Positions 28,596-37,494 of a stretch of DNA of 64,000 nt are shown here, piece by piece. Made by a program: the position numbers and the translations under genes. Each line of letters starts with the position of its first letter. Within the stretch, counting starts at the first letter, position 1. A model generated the notes under the pieces. That model saw nothing but the letters and a program-made list of their open reading frames with translations, had not been told where the DNA came from and did no database searches. Origin of the DNA: Segatella hominis (lineage in GTDB: Bacteria; Bacteroidota; Bacteroidia; Bacteroidales; Bacteroidaceae); NCBI RefSeq assembly GCF_004535825.1, contig NZ_SGVY01000001.1, positions 124,001 to 188,000 on the forward strand. The letters run 5' to 3'.

Positions 28596-29729
28596 TTATC
28601 TGTCTTTATACATGTTCTCGTAATATTTCTGATAGTCACCGCTGGTCACGTTGTCCATCCATTCCTGGTTGTCGAGATACCATTTCACGGTTTCCTCGAT
28701 ACCTTCCTCAAACTGCAGACTTGGTTCCCATCCCAACTCCTTCTGGAGCTTACGTGAATCAATCGCATAGCGCATATCATGTCCCTTGCGGTCGGTCACG
28801 TAGGTGATCAGGTCAAGGTCCTCACCTTCCTTGCGTCCGAGCAGACGATCTACGGTCTTGATCACCACCTTGATGATGTCAATATTCTTCCACTCATTGA
28901 AACCGCCGATATTGTAAGTCTCAGCCACCTTTCCCTTGTGGAAAATCATATCGATGGCACGGGCATGATCCACTACATACAACCAGTCTCTCACATTCTC
29001 ACCCTTACCATATACTGGCAATGGCTTGCGATGACGGATATTGTTGATGAACAATGGAATCAACTTCTCAGGGAACTGATATGGACCATAGTTGTTGGAA
29101 CAGTTGGTCACGATGGTAGGCATTCCGTATGTATCGTGGAAGGCACGTACGAAATGGTCAGAGCTTGCCTTGGAAGCCGAGTATGGAGAATGAGGATTAT
29201 ACTTGGTAGTCTCCAGGAAGAATTCCTCGCCATAAGCCTCGTGGTTCTTATCGCTGGAAGCCTTGGTTGTGAAAGGCGCAGGAATGCCCTCTGGATGAGT
29301 CATCTGCAGGGCACCATACACCTCGTCGGTAGAGATATGATAGAAGCGCTTGCCCTCATAACCCTCTGGCAGACTTTCCCAATAGATTTTGGCAGCCTGG
29401 AGCAAAGACAGGGTACCCATCACATTGGTCTGAGCGAAAGTGAAAGGATCCTTGATACTGCGATCCACATGACTCTCTGCAGCCAGATGGATAATACCGT
29501 CCACCTGATACTCCTTCATCAGTTTCAGCATCAGGTCGAAGTCACAAATGTCACCCTTCACGAAGGTATAGTTTGGCTTGTCCTCAACATCCTTGAGGTT
29601 AGCTAAGTTACCTGCGTATGTCAACTTGTCGAGGTTGATGATATGATACTCAGGATACTTGTTCACAAAAAGTCTTACGACATGTGAGCCGATGAAACCA
29701 GCACCGCCCGTTATGATGATATTCTTCAT
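28596..29729 (-). CDS. rmlB: dTDP-glucose 4,6-dehydratase
   Basis: Second step of dTDP-L-rhamnose synthesis. 377 residues, extended short-chain dehydrogenase fold. Seen: NAD-binding GGAGFIGSHVV at residues 7-17, HLAAESHVDRSI, the ISTDEVYG signature with its Thr-Asp-Glu dehydration triad, and the catalytic YSASKASSDH. An insert of about 20 residues between STDEVYG and YSASK is common in Bacteroidota RmlB. Third member of fcl-rmlC-rmlD-rmlB in transcription order after rmlD, 52 nt away. Confidence 0.95.
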   Translation of the reverse strand: MKNIIITGGAGFIGSHVVRLFVNKYPEYHIINLDKLTYAGNLANLKDVEDKPNYTFVKGDICDFDLMLKLMKEYQVDGIIHLAAESHVDRSIKDPFTFAQTNVMGTLSLLQAAKIYWESLPEGYEGKRFYHISTDEVYGALQMTHPEGIPAPFTTKASSDKNHEAYGEEFFLETTKYNPHSPYSASKASSDHFVRAFHDTYGMPTIVTNCSNNYGPYQFPEKLIPLFINNIRHRKPLPVYGKGENVRDWLYVVDHARAIDMIFHKGKVAETYNIGGFNEWKNIDIIKVVIKTVDRLLGRKEGEDLDLITYVTDRKGHDMRYAIDSRKLQKELGWEPSLQFEEGIEETVKWYLDNQEWMDNVTSGDYQKYYENMYKDR

Positions 29730-29781
29730 TTCTATATGTTTTTAGTATATAATTTCAATTAGCTACTTTCTGTTCCGGATA

Positions 29782-30696
29782 TTACTTGGCAGCCTCCAGA
29801 TTAGCAATACATTTCTCAAGTGAATCCACCCAGTAAGGCACTTTCACGCCGAAGGTCTCCTTGATGGAACGCTTGTCGAGCACAGAGTAAGCCGGACGGG
29901 TTACCGGAGACGGATATTCAGAACTGTAACATGGTTGGATGTCGCAATCCGTATGTCCTGAGATTCTTGCTATCATCTGGGTGAAATCATACCAGGAGCA
30001 AACTCCCTCGTTGGAGAAATGATAGATTCCTACCAGTTTCTCCTGCGCTTCCGCCGTCTTCATCTTCTCTAAGATGGTCTCGATGGCATAAGCCAGATCC
30101 AGCGCATAAGTAGGAGTACCGCACTGGTCGAACACCACCTTCAACTGCGGTTTGGTGGCAGTCAGGTTGAGCATAGTCTTGCAGAAATTCTTGCCAAACT
30201 CAGAATAGAGCCAAGCGGTGCGGATGATGACATACTTGCAGCCGCTGGCGATGATTTTCTGTTCGCCGTGGAGCTTAGTAGTACCATAAACGCCCGTAGG
30301 AGTGCCCTTCTGTTCAGGATTGCAAGGCACATTATAAGGTTCCTTACCAAACACATAATCCGTAGAAATCTGAACGAGCAGACCATCCACCTCCTTCATT
30401 GCCTTAGCAAGATTTTCTGGTGCATCCGCATTCAGTTTCTCAGCCAGTGCAGCCAACTTTTCATCGGTTTCACAAGCATCCACATTGGTCCAGGCAGCAC
30501 AGTTGACGATAGCCTGCACCTCATTGTCCTTCACCATCTTTCGGATGGCATCCATATCCGTAATATCCAGATAAGTAGTCTCCAGACCCTCCACCTGATT
30601 GACATCCGTAAAGATATAATGATCAGTAGTATTCTTGCTAACGATACGCATCTCATTTCCGAGCTGACCGTTGGCACCCGTAACTAATATATTCAT
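29782..30696 (-). CDS. rmlD: dTDP-4-dehydrorhamnose reductase
   Basis: Last step of dTDP-L-rhamnose synthesis, NADPH-dependent. 304 residues. Seen: VTGANGQLGNEM at residues 5-16, VNCAAWTNVDACE, VQISTDYVFG, and the catalytic Y-x3-K in PTGVYGTTKLHGE. The gap to rmlC upstream (30697-30830) is T/C-rich with repeated TTTTTACCT-like units and no gene. Confidence 0.95.
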   Translation of the reverse strand: MNILVTGANGQLGNEMRIVSKNTTDHYIFTDVNQVEGLETTYLDITDMDAIRKMVKDNEVQAIVNCAAWTNVDACETDEKLAALAEKLNADAPENLAKAMKEVDGLLVQISTDYVFGKEPYNVPCNPEQKGTPTGVYGTTKLHGEQKIIASGCKYVIIRTAWLYSEFGKNFCKTMLNLTATKPQLKVVFDQCGTPTYALDLAYAIETILEKMKTAEAQEKLVGIYHFSNEGVCSWYDFTQMIARISGHTDCDIQPCYSSEYPSPVTRPAYSVLDKRSIKETFGVKVPYWVDSLEKCIANLEAAK

Positions 30697-30830
30697 TTCT
30701 ATTTATATTTTACAATTAGACCCACTTTTATCAGCATTTTCCAAAGCCCTTTCAGGCCCCTTCCAAGCCCTTTTTACCTTTAAAAGCAAGAACGTTCTTT
30801 TTACCTTTTTACTTTTTTACCTTTTTACCT
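30697..30830. repeat. TTTTTACC-type low-complexity spacer between rmlC and rmlD
   Basis: Several degenerate copies of CTTTTTACC within 30765-30835, mostly pyrimidine on the plus strand. No coding sequence or clear hairpin seen. Confidence 0.5.
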
Positions 30831-31394
30831 TTAAAAAGGACTCTCAAAGTCTTTCAGCATATCATGCTTAGTATCCTTCTCAGAGAGAATAGCATGCTCT
30901 GTAGGAATCTTCCAGTCGATGCCCAAGCTCTCGTCGAGGATAGAGATTCCCCCGTCAGCCTCAGGATGATAGAACTCATCGCACTTATACTGGAACACGG
31001 CAGTTTCGCTGAGTACGGCAAAGCCATGGGCAAAACCACGTGGAATAAAGAACTGGCGATGATTATCCTCGGTCAGTTCCACAGCCACATGCTTGCCATA
31101 GGTAGGAGAACCCTTGCGAATATCCACTGCCACATCGAGCACGGCACCCTTCACGCAGCGCACTAATTTAGACTGGGTGAATGGAGGGCGCTGGAAATGA
31201 AGTCCGCGCATCACGCCATAGGACGACATACTCTCGTTGTCCTGGCAGAAATGGATAGGATGGCCCAGTATCGGAGCCACCTTCTCGTCAAATTCACGCT
31301 GAGAGAAACTCTCGAAGAAATAGCCACGGGCATCCTTGAAGATGCGAGGCTCAATGATGAGCACGCCATCAATATCAGTTTTGATTACTTCCAT
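30831..31394 (-). CDS. rmlC: dTDP-4-dehydrorhamnose 3,5-epimerase
   Basis: Cupin-fold epimerase of the rhamnose pathway. 187 residues, usual length. Seen: DARGYFFESFSQREF, the catalytic His in MRGLHFQRPPFTQSK, and VDIRKGSPTYGKHVAVEL. It begins 3 nt after the fcl stop, consistent with one transcript. Confidence 0.95.
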   Translation of the reverse strand: MEVIKTDIDGVLIIEPRIFKDARGYFFESFSQREFDEKVAPILGHPIHFCQDNESMSSYGVMRGLHFQRPPFTQSKLVRCVKGAVLDVAVDIRKGSPTYGKHVAVELTEDNHRQFFIPRGFAHGFAVLSETAVFQYKCDEFYHPEADGGISILDESLGIDWKIPTEHAILSEKDTKHDMLKDFESPF

Positions 31395-31397
31395 ATC

Positions 31398-32606
31398 TTA
31401 GTCCTTTAAACTGTTCTGGTACCATTCATAAAGTTTCTTCACACCATCCTCGATTTCCACCTGATGGGTCCAACCGAGCGAGTGCAACTTGCTTACATCA
31501 ATCAACTTTCTTGGAGTTCCGTCTGGCTTAGAAGCATCAAACTCCACCGTACCCTCGAAGCCCACCGTCTTCACGATCAGTTCAGAAAGTTCACGGATAG
31601 TAAGTTCCTTACCAGTACCCACATTGATGTGGCAGTTGCGGATTTCACCGAGCGAAGGAATAGCACCGCCACGACCCTCAGAATTGTTACGGTCAACGGC
31701 TCCGTCCACCTTGGCACCATAGAAAACAGAACTGTATTTCTCGATACCGATGATGTCCTTGAAATCTACATTCAGGAGCACGTGAACGCTGGCATCCGCC
31801 ATATCCTCGCTCCAGAGGAACTCACGCAGCGGAGTACCTGTACCCCAGAGCACCACCTTATTATTATATATACCATAGAACTCCAGGGCTTTCAGGATAC
31901 GCTCATGGTCGTTATGACCATCCACGTTGCCCTCGCCGATGAGTTCGCGCAGTTTATCAGTAGGGTTGATCGGACGCTTGTTCATATCCACCTCAATACT
32001 GTGCCAGTCGCCCTCATGAATCAGTTTAGCTAAGTAGATCTTGCGCATCATCGCAGGCATCACATGACTGTTTTCCAAGTGGAAATTATCATTCGGACCA
32101 TAGAGGTTGGTAGGCATCACAGCGATATAGTTGGTGCCATACTGCAGATTGTAGCTCTCGCACATCTTCAGTCCGGCAATCTTGGCAATGGCATACTCCT
32201 CGTTGGTATATTCCAGAGGAGAAGTAAGGAGCACATCCTCCTTCATAGGCTGTGGTGCATCCTTCGGATAGATACAGGTAGAGCCTAAGAAGAGCAGCTT
32301 CTTCACACCATGACTGTAAGCATTGCTGATGACATTACATTGCATCTTCATGTTCTGCATGATGAAGTCGGCGCGGTAGAGCGAATTGGCCATGATGCCG
32401 CCCACGAAAGCTGCAGCTAAGACCACAGCATCCGGACGCTCCTCATCGAAGAATTTCTGAACGGCATATTGGTCGGTCAGGTCCAGTTCTTTATGCGAAC
32501 GGCCCACTAAGTTATTGTAACCACGTTTCTTCAAATTGTTCCAAATAGCGGAACCCACCAAGCCATGATGCCCAGCAATGTAAATCTTACTATCCTTACT
32601 CAACAT
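31398..32606 (-). CDS. fcl: GDP-L-fucose synthase
   Basis: Bifunctional epimerase/reductase making GDP-L-fucose from GDP-4-keto-6-deoxymannose. 402 residues. Seen: GHHGLVGSAIW at residues 13-23, LAAAFVGGIMANS, LFLGSTCIYP, catalytic YAIAK and LYGPNDNFH. It is longer than the roughly 310-320 residue standard enzyme because of inserts around residues 200-225 and 280-310, a form I associate with Bacteroidota. No GDP-mannose 4,6-dehydratase is adjacent. First gene of the leftward operon; promoter at 32644-32651. Confidence 0.92.
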   Translation of the reverse strand: MLSKDSKIYIAGHHGLVGSAIWNNLKKRGYNNLVGRSHKELDLTDQYAVQKFFDEERPDAVVLAAAFVGGIMANSLYRADFIMQNMKMQCNVISNAYSHGVKKLLFLGSTCIYPKDAPQPMKEDVLLTSPLEYTNEEYAIAKIAGLKMCESYNLQYGTNYIAVMPTNLYGPNDNFHLENSHVMPAMMRKIYLAKLIHEGDWHSIEVDMNKRPINPTDKLRELIGEGNVDGHNDHERILKALEFYGIYNNKVVLWGTGTPLREFLWSEDMADASVHVLLNVDFKDIIGIEKYSSVFYGAKVDGAVDRNNSEGRGGAIPSLGEIRNCHINVGTGKELTIRELSELIVKTVGFEGTVEFDASKPDGTPRKLIDVSKLHSLGWTHQVEIEDGVKKLYEWYQNSLKD

Positions 32607-32643
32607 TTTTACATCAAAAATTTAAGTTATTATTTTCTCCGTG

Positions 32644-32651
32644 CAAAATTA
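32644..32651 (-). promoter_or_regulatory. -7 box for the fcl-rml operon
   Basis: Minus-strand TAATTTTG, 38 nt before the fcl ATG and divergent from the lipoprotein promoter at 32692-32722. Confidence 0.6.
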
Positions 32652-32691
32652 CGATTTTTCTCTCAAAGAATAAAAAGTTTTAGGGATTTAT

Positions 32692-32722
32692 TTTGTATTT
32701 ATCGCAATTTGATGTATCTTTG
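32692..32722 (+). promoter_or_regulatory. Promoter for the 277-residue lipoprotein
   Basis: TTTG (32692-32695), 19-nt spacer, TATCTTTG (32715-32722), followed by CAC. It places the transcript start near 32729 and supports the ATG at 32745. Confidence 0.7.
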
Positions 32723-32744
32723 CACTACAAAAGGAATAAACATA

Positions 32745-33578
32745 ATGAAAATCAAGACATTTTTAATCATCGGATTTGCCACCTTGGCCATGCTTTCCTG
32801 CCATCGTGGTCCCAAGCCACCGGTATCTCAGCAGAACTTGCCCATCAGCATGTCAAAACCAGCCAAGGGCGACAAAGCTATTTACGGACTTGCCTGCATG
32901 GGATGCACAGACTCCGTAGTAATCATGCTCCCCAATCAGGGCGGCGATCCTGTAAAATATAATATTCTCGAAGCCAACCGCAACCGTCAGGTATTTGGCA
33001 ATATCGAAGTGGGCGACTGGATCTGCATCATCCCTGCCAAGGAAAAGAATAAGGCAAGCATGGTCATCGACCTCGACAAACTGAAAGCCACCTGGACCTA
33101 TCAGGTGATGCCTCATCTCAGAGATGTCACCCACCTCTCCAAGAGGCAGCAGCAGCGCATTCTCGCCAATATGCCCGACAGCATCGTGGAAACCTACATG
33201 ATTCCGCGCGAATACGGATTTACGCTCAAGCGAATGGGAGAAGCACGCTCCGTGGGAATGGTGGCGACCAACAGTTCGGTAGAGGATGACAGTCCTGTGG
33301 AATATCCTAAAGTTCCCCTTTACACAGAGTGGCACGCCTACAACGGCAAGCTGATCTTAGTGAAAGGAAGATACGAGTTTAACAATGTCGTTTTCAACGA
33401 GAAGACCACCTACGACACGCTTTCTTTCGTCTATATGAAGGATGATTCGCTCGCTCTCCGTGATTCCCGGGGCAATATCCAGAGCTATCACCGCAAGGCC
33501 AATGCGCGGACTGCCAATGCCGCAGCCCAGAAAGCAGCCCAGAAAGCAGCGGAAAAATTCAAGGAAGAACTCAAATAA
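32745..33578 (+). CDS. Lipoprotein of unknown function
   Basis: 277 residues from 32745; a longer in-frame reading to 32565 crosses the promoter and the fcl start and is rejected. Signal 1-18 with lipobox LAMLSC (C19). The body has YGLACMGCTDS with a C-x2-C pair (residues about 49-52), then a mixed alpha/beta region with RDVTHLSKRQQQR, and a positively charged Ala/Lys helix at the end (AAQKAAQKAAEKFKEELK). I do not recognise the family. Confidence 0.8.
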   Translation: MKIKTFLIIGFATLAMLSCHRGPKPPVSQQNLPISMSKPAKGDKAIYGLACMGCTDSVVIMLPNQGGDPVKYNILEANRNRQVFGNIEVGDWICIIPAKEKNKASMVIDLDKLKATWTYQVMPHLRDVTHLSKRQQQRILANMPDSIVETYMIPREYGFTLKRMGEARSVGMVATNSSVEDDSPVEYPKVPLYTEWHAYNGKLILVKGRYEFNNVVFNEKTTYDTLSFVYMKDDSLALRDSRGNIQSYHRKANARTANAAAQKAAQKAAEKFKEELK

Positions 33579-33627
33579 AGTTTATGCGTTCATCGCTTGA
33601 AATCTGAGAGAAATCCTTGAAACAAGA

Positions 33628-34323
33628 CTAAACGAGATGGAGAATTTCCGAAAAATGAGTAATACGACGGAGGCGTTCATGTTCGAACTCCTCCGTTTTT
33701 TCATGCGCCCATATCGTATGAAATGGGATATGAATGGCAGAAGCCCCTATCTTGAGGGCAGGTGCAATGTCGCTCTTGAAACTGTTGCCCACCATCACCA
33801 ATTCCTCCGGCAGCACGCCCAACTCACGACAAAGTCGGCGATAAGCCTCCGGTTTCTTGTCGCTCACGATGCTCACCACGTCAAAATATCGCTGCAGTCC
33901 CGATCGCCAGAGTTTATTCTCCTGATCCTGCAGTTCGCCCTTGGTAAAGACCGCCAACTTATATTCCGTCTTTCTGAGTTTTGCCAAAGTCTCCTCCACC
34001 TCTTCGAGCGGTTTGGCATCCAGTCTCAGCAGCGTCTTTCCCAATTCCACCGCTCTCCCTATCACGCGGGCAGGCACCTTTCCGTCGCTCACCTTGATGG
34101 CATTTTCCACTAATGAGATGGTGAACGCCTTGACGCCATATCCCAAGTCCTCCATGTTTCCCCCTTCCGTCTCAAAGAGTGCAGCAGAGATTTCCTCCTT
34201 GCTTCCATAGTCAGAAAGCAAGTCACAGTACTCAGCCTCCACTTCCTCGAAGTAAGTCTGCAAGGCCCAGAGGGTGTCGTCGGCATCAAAAGCGATTGCC
34301 TTGATATGATCCAGTTTTTTCAT
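33628..34323 (-). CDS. HAD-superfamily phosphatase
   Basis: 231 residues from the Met at 34323 (an earlier Met at 34332 comes from the simple repeat upstream). Seen: catalytic FDADDTLWA near the start (DxD), a helical cap, AVFTKGELQDQENK (motif II Thr and motif III Lys region), and VMVGNSFKSDIAPAL (motif IV). Fold of phosphoglycolate phosphatase/YjjG-type HADs; substrate unknown. It converges with the lipoprotein gene. Confidence 0.85.
   Translation of the reverse strand: MKKLDHIKAIAFDADDTLWALQTYFEEVEAEYCDLLSDYGSKEEISAALFETEGGNMEDLGYGVKAFTISLVENAIKVSDGKVPARVIGRAVELGKTLLRLDAKPLEEVEETLAKLRKTEYKLAVFTKGELQDQENKLWRSGLQRYFDVVSIVSDKKPEAYRRLCRELGVLPEELVMVGNSFKSDIAPALKIGASAIHIPFHTIWAHEKTEEFEHERLRRITHFSEILHLV
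33667..33701 (+). terminator. Terminator of the lipoprotein gene located inside the HAD gene
   Basis: ACGGAGG / CCTCCGT stem with a 16-nt loop and a T6 run on the plus strand, about 90 nt past the lipoprotein stop and within the last 25 codons of the opposing HAD gene. Confidence 0.65.
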
Positions 34324-34536
34324 ATTTCTCATTTTTCATTTCTCATTTCTAATTTGTAATTTCTCATTATATAAGAACCCCATCTGCAAAAATAATACTT
34401 TTCCCCGAACTGACAAAGAAAAACGCGCAACAATCTGCAAAAAGCGACTGCTGCACGTCCGTCATTCATTCAATCTTAATAGAGAATTACTTTTCAGAAC
34501 CAAAAGTTATTATTTATATCAGAATATGATCTCTTT
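34324..34536. other. Spacer with AATGAGAAAT-type simple repeat
   Basis: 34326-34370 holds degenerate tandem copies of ATTTCTCATT / TTTCATTTCT, related to repeats at 59255-59288, 61543-61580 and 61621-61652. The rest is AT-rich with no gene. Confidence 0.6.
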
Positions 34537-35580
34537 TTAGAAACGAGTCATAAACTCTACTACAATCTTGTCCTTCTCAGAAGTCTTTGCCACACCACCG
34601 TTGCGATAGAAATACTTCTCGTAGTTGATACGGATGTCAGAGATGAAAGGCTTGGCAAGACTGAGCGTCACACCACCAGTCACACGATGGCGCTTATAGT
34701 CGTTGATTTTCAACACGCCAGGGTCCTCATCCGTAGCCCCATACCGGGTGCCATCACTGTGGTCGCTCATGAAATCATATCTTACCAATGGAGAAACCTT
34801 CCTGATCAGACTCTTCTGGTTGGCCACTGGAATATCATAGCATACAAAACCGTCAAAGGCGTGCACATCATGAAACGCATTCTTGGAATAATGCTTGAAG
34901 AGGTATTCCACCTCAGCGATCAGACCGCCACGATGGAAGGTAACACCCGCATCATACATATTGACAGTGACATCAGAAGGCTTGATTTTCTGCGTACTCA
35001 GCACGAGATTCACATTCGGGAAGAGGAACTGCGCCTTGGCAGAATAGTTGATGCCTTTGGTCCAGTAATCCTTCTGGTTGGTAAGACCAGAGCCGTTGAA
35101 CACACCCGCATTCACGATGATAGGGAACCCCACGTTCCAGGTATAACCCACCTCAGCACCGACATCACGCACATTACCCACCTGCTTGGCGATAAACGAG
35201 CGGTTGGCGAAATACTGCTGATGAGGCGAGCGGTGCGCATCGATGGTGAAAGGCACACGTTCCTGACCGATAGTAAACTGGAGCGTACTCCATGGTTTGA
35301 TACGGGTATAAGCATCGAGCATCTTGATTTTGCCCTCATCGCAGAGGTCGATTTCCGCCTTGTAGCTCACCTCTTTGGTCACATTACCAGCAACATAGAT
35401 GCGGGCAGTTCTCACTTCGAAGCGTCCCTCCCCTTCCTCGGTCTGGAATTCGTACTTCGAGCGTATCGTACCGCCAATCTTCGGAGTACGGTCAACCTCC
35501 TTCTTTTCATCCTGAGCAAACACCGCTGCAGACAGCATAGTGCAGAGCAGCAGGGCCATTGTCTTCTTCTTCATATTCAC
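34537..35580 (-). CDS. Phosphate-selective porin O/P-type outer membrane protein
   Basis: 347 residues: signal peptide (KKKTMALLLCTMLSAAVFAQ), then a 16-stranded-type barrel with alternating strands such as RFEVRTARIYVAGNVTKEVS, ending in the terminal aromatic FMTRF. The GQERVPFTIDAHRSP and FANRSFIAKQVGNVRDVGAE blocks match the OprO/OprP family. Shorter than the roughly 400-residue pseudomonad proteins. Phosphate is the default substrate; here only the fold is supported. TATCTTTG -7 box at 35631-35638. Confidence 0.85.
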   Translation of the reverse strand: MNMKKKTMALLLCTMLSAAVFAQDEKKEVDRTPKIGGTIRSKYEFQTEEGEGRFEVRTARIYVAGNVTKEVSYKAEIDLCDEGKIKMLDAYTRIKPWSTLQFTIGQERVPFTIDAHRSPHQQYFANRSFIAKQVGNVRDVGAEVGYTWNVGFPIIVNAGVFNGSGLTNQKDYWTKGINYSAKAQFLFPNVNLVLSTQKIKPSDVTVNMYDAGVTFHRGGLIAEVEYLFKHYSKNAFHDVHAFDGFVCYDIPVANQKSLIRKVSPLVRYDFMSDHSDGTRYGATDEDPGVLKINDYKRHRVTGGVTLSLAKPFISDIRINYEKYFYRNGGVAKTSEKDKIVVEFMTRF

Positions 35581-35841
35581 ATTATTAATATATTAGCACA
35601 CATCATGAGGCCATAGCCTTTATTCGGGTGCAAAGATACGAAGAATATATTTCTTTCTTACGACACGGATGTTACAAAATGATGAAGAAAGCCCAAATCA
35701 TATATTCCAGACATTCCATGATATGAAACGTTACCGATACATTTTTGCCTTTTCCCTTTGTTATTTCAAATAAAATGATTAGTTTTGCAGATGCAAAGAG
35801 TCTGATAAGATATTATCACCAGAAACTTAAAAGAAAAAACC
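35581..35841. promoter_or_regulatory. Divergent promoter region of porin and first AAA protein
   Basis: Minus strand: TATCTTTG at 35631-35638 for the porin. Plus strand: TTTG (35757-35760), 19 nt, TAGTTTTG (35780-35787) for the AAA gene. The plus-strand spacer TTATTTCAAATAAAAT is shared with the tRNA-Arg promoter. Confidence 0.65.
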
Positions 35842-37407
35842 ATGGCAGAATTGAAATTATATCCAGTAGGAATCCAGACTTTCGAGGAAATCATCACCCG
35901 AAATCTGCTGTACGTAGATAAGACGGAATATGTCTATCGCATGACTCATAGCGGTGGCAAACATTTCTTCTTAAGCCGTCCACGCCGTTTCGGAAAGTCA
36001 TTGTTGGTTTCTACCTTAAAGAGTTATTTTCTGGGAAAGAAGGAACTCTTCAAAGGGCTTGCCATCGAAAAGTTGGAAAAGGACTGGACGGAATATCCTG
36101 TCCTGCATTTCAGCATGGCTGGCGGTAAACACATGGAGAAGGACCAGCAGGAAAGATACTTGGGAAACCGGCTTGCAGAACAAGAAAAAGTATGGGGAAT
36201 CAAGACTCCCGCTGTTGATGCGAACGACCGTCTCATCGCACTCATTCAGACTGCTTACGAAAAGACTGGCAAGCAGGTGGTAGTACTCATTGATGAGTAT
36301 GACGCCCCTCTACTTGATGTTGTGCATGAAGATGCTCATTTGAAAGATTTGCGCAATGTGATGCGTAATTTCTATAGTCCTTTGAAGGATTGCGAACCTA
36401 TGCTTCGCTTTGTTTTCCTGACTGGCATCACTAAATTTTCGCAGATGAGCATCTTCAGTGAACTCAATAATATCACCAATATTAGCATGGATCATGAGTA
36501 CGCTGGAATCTGCGGTATTACCAAGGAGGAATTGGAGACTCAGATGTCAGCAGATGTTGATGCATTAGCAGTTAAGATGAATCTAACCCGAACTCAGACT
36601 CTTGATGCATTGCGAGAGTTTTATGACGGTTATCATTTTGCAGCTCAGTCACCAGATATTTTCAACCCCTATAGTCTGCTGAATGCTATGGCTAAAAGTA
36701 AGTTGGATTATTATTGGTTTACTTCAGGCACACCTACCTATCTGATAGAAATGCTTAAGAAATTCCAGGTAATGCCTTCGGAAATTGGAAGTTGCGAGGC
36801 AGACAAATCAGACTTTGACGCACCGACCGAAATGATGGTGTCCATCATGCCTTTACTGTATCAAAGTGGTTATATAACTATAAAAGGATACGACCCTGAA
36901 ACTGAGCTTTTCACGCTTGATATCCCAAACAAAGAAATCCGTGTTGGTTTATATCGTAGTCTCTTACCTAATTATATAGGTATGACTACGCCTAAGGGAG
37001 CAACCACCATCGCAAAGATGTCGGCTCTTATTCGCCGTAATGATATGAATGGGGCTTTGCAGATGCTTCAAGCTTTTCTTGCCACGGTTCCGTATTGCAA
37101 CAATGCGGATTCAGAGGGGCATTATCAGCAGATGATGTATGTGATATTCTCTATTCTTGATAATTACGTGGACGTAGAAGTTCGCACTCCGTCAGGAAGA
37201 GTGGATATGGTACTGAGAACTGCTACGCATCTCTATCTCTTTGAGTTGAAACTCAATAAGGATGCAGCTGCAGCGATGAAGCAGATTGACCTCAAGGAAT
37301 ATCCTAAACGTTTTGCTCTATGTGGCTTGCCAATCGTAAAGGTAGGCGTCAACTTTGATGTCGCTTCGCATAATATCACGGATTGGAAGATAGAAGCTTA
37401 TACATAA
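35842..37407 (+). CDS. AAA-ATPase-like protein with PD-(D/E)XK nuclease domain
   Basis: 521 residues of the AAA-ATPase-like / PD-(D/E)XK superfamily type common in Bacteroidota. Seen: N-terminal TFEEIITRNLLYVDKTEY, Walker A-like RPRRFGKSLL near residue 52, Walker B LIDEYDAPLLD near 155, sensor-like FVFLTGITKFSQMS, and a C-terminal nuclease core with GRVDMVLR (Asp) and LFELKLN (E-x-K). The biological role of the family is not established; a DNA-linked or defence role is guesswork. First of two tandem paralogues. Confidence 0.85.
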   Translation: MAELKLYPVGIQTFEEIITRNLLYVDKTEYVYRMTHSGGKHFFLSRPRRFGKSLLVSTLKSYFLGKKELFKGLAIEKLEKDWTEYPVLHFSMAGGKHMEKDQQERYLGNRLAEQEKVWGIKTPAVDANDRLIALIQTAYEKTGKQVVVLIDEYDAPLLDVVHEDAHLKDLRNVMRNFYSPLKDCEPMLRFVFLTGITKFSQMSIFSELNNITNISMDHEYAGICGITKEELETQMSADVDALAVKMNLTRTQTLDALREFYDGYHFAAQSPDIFNPYSLLNAMAKSKLDYYWFTSGTPTYLIEMLKKFQVMPSEIGSCEADKSDFDAPTEMMVSIMPLLYQSGYITIKGYDPETELFTLDIPNKEIRVGLYRSLLPNYIGMTTPKGATTIAKMSALIRRNDMNGALQMLQAFLATVPYCNNADSEGHYQQMMYVIFSILDNYVDVEVRTPSGRVDMVLRTATHLYLFELKLNKDAAAAMKQIDLKEYPKRFALCGLPIVKVGVNFDVASHNITDWKIEAYT

Positions 37408-37453
37408 TGGTGAAATTGGAGTACCCAAACATGCTTATTCCAAATATTTATAC

Positions 37454-37461
37454 TAACTTTG
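37454..37461 (+). promoter_or_regulatory. -7 box for the second AAA protein
   Basis: TAACTTTG 34 nt before the ATG; TTATTCCAAATA lies 7 nt upstream of the box, the same spacing as TTATTTCAAATA in the promoters at 12699 and 35780. Confidence 0.55.
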
Positions 37462-37494
37462 CGACAAAATAAAAATATATAAGGAGAATCGCTC

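Noticed and set aside
32565-32744. 60-codon N-terminal extension of the 277-residue lipoprotein
   Set aside because: It overlaps the fcl start and the lipoprotein's own promoter, and would bury the lipobox signal.
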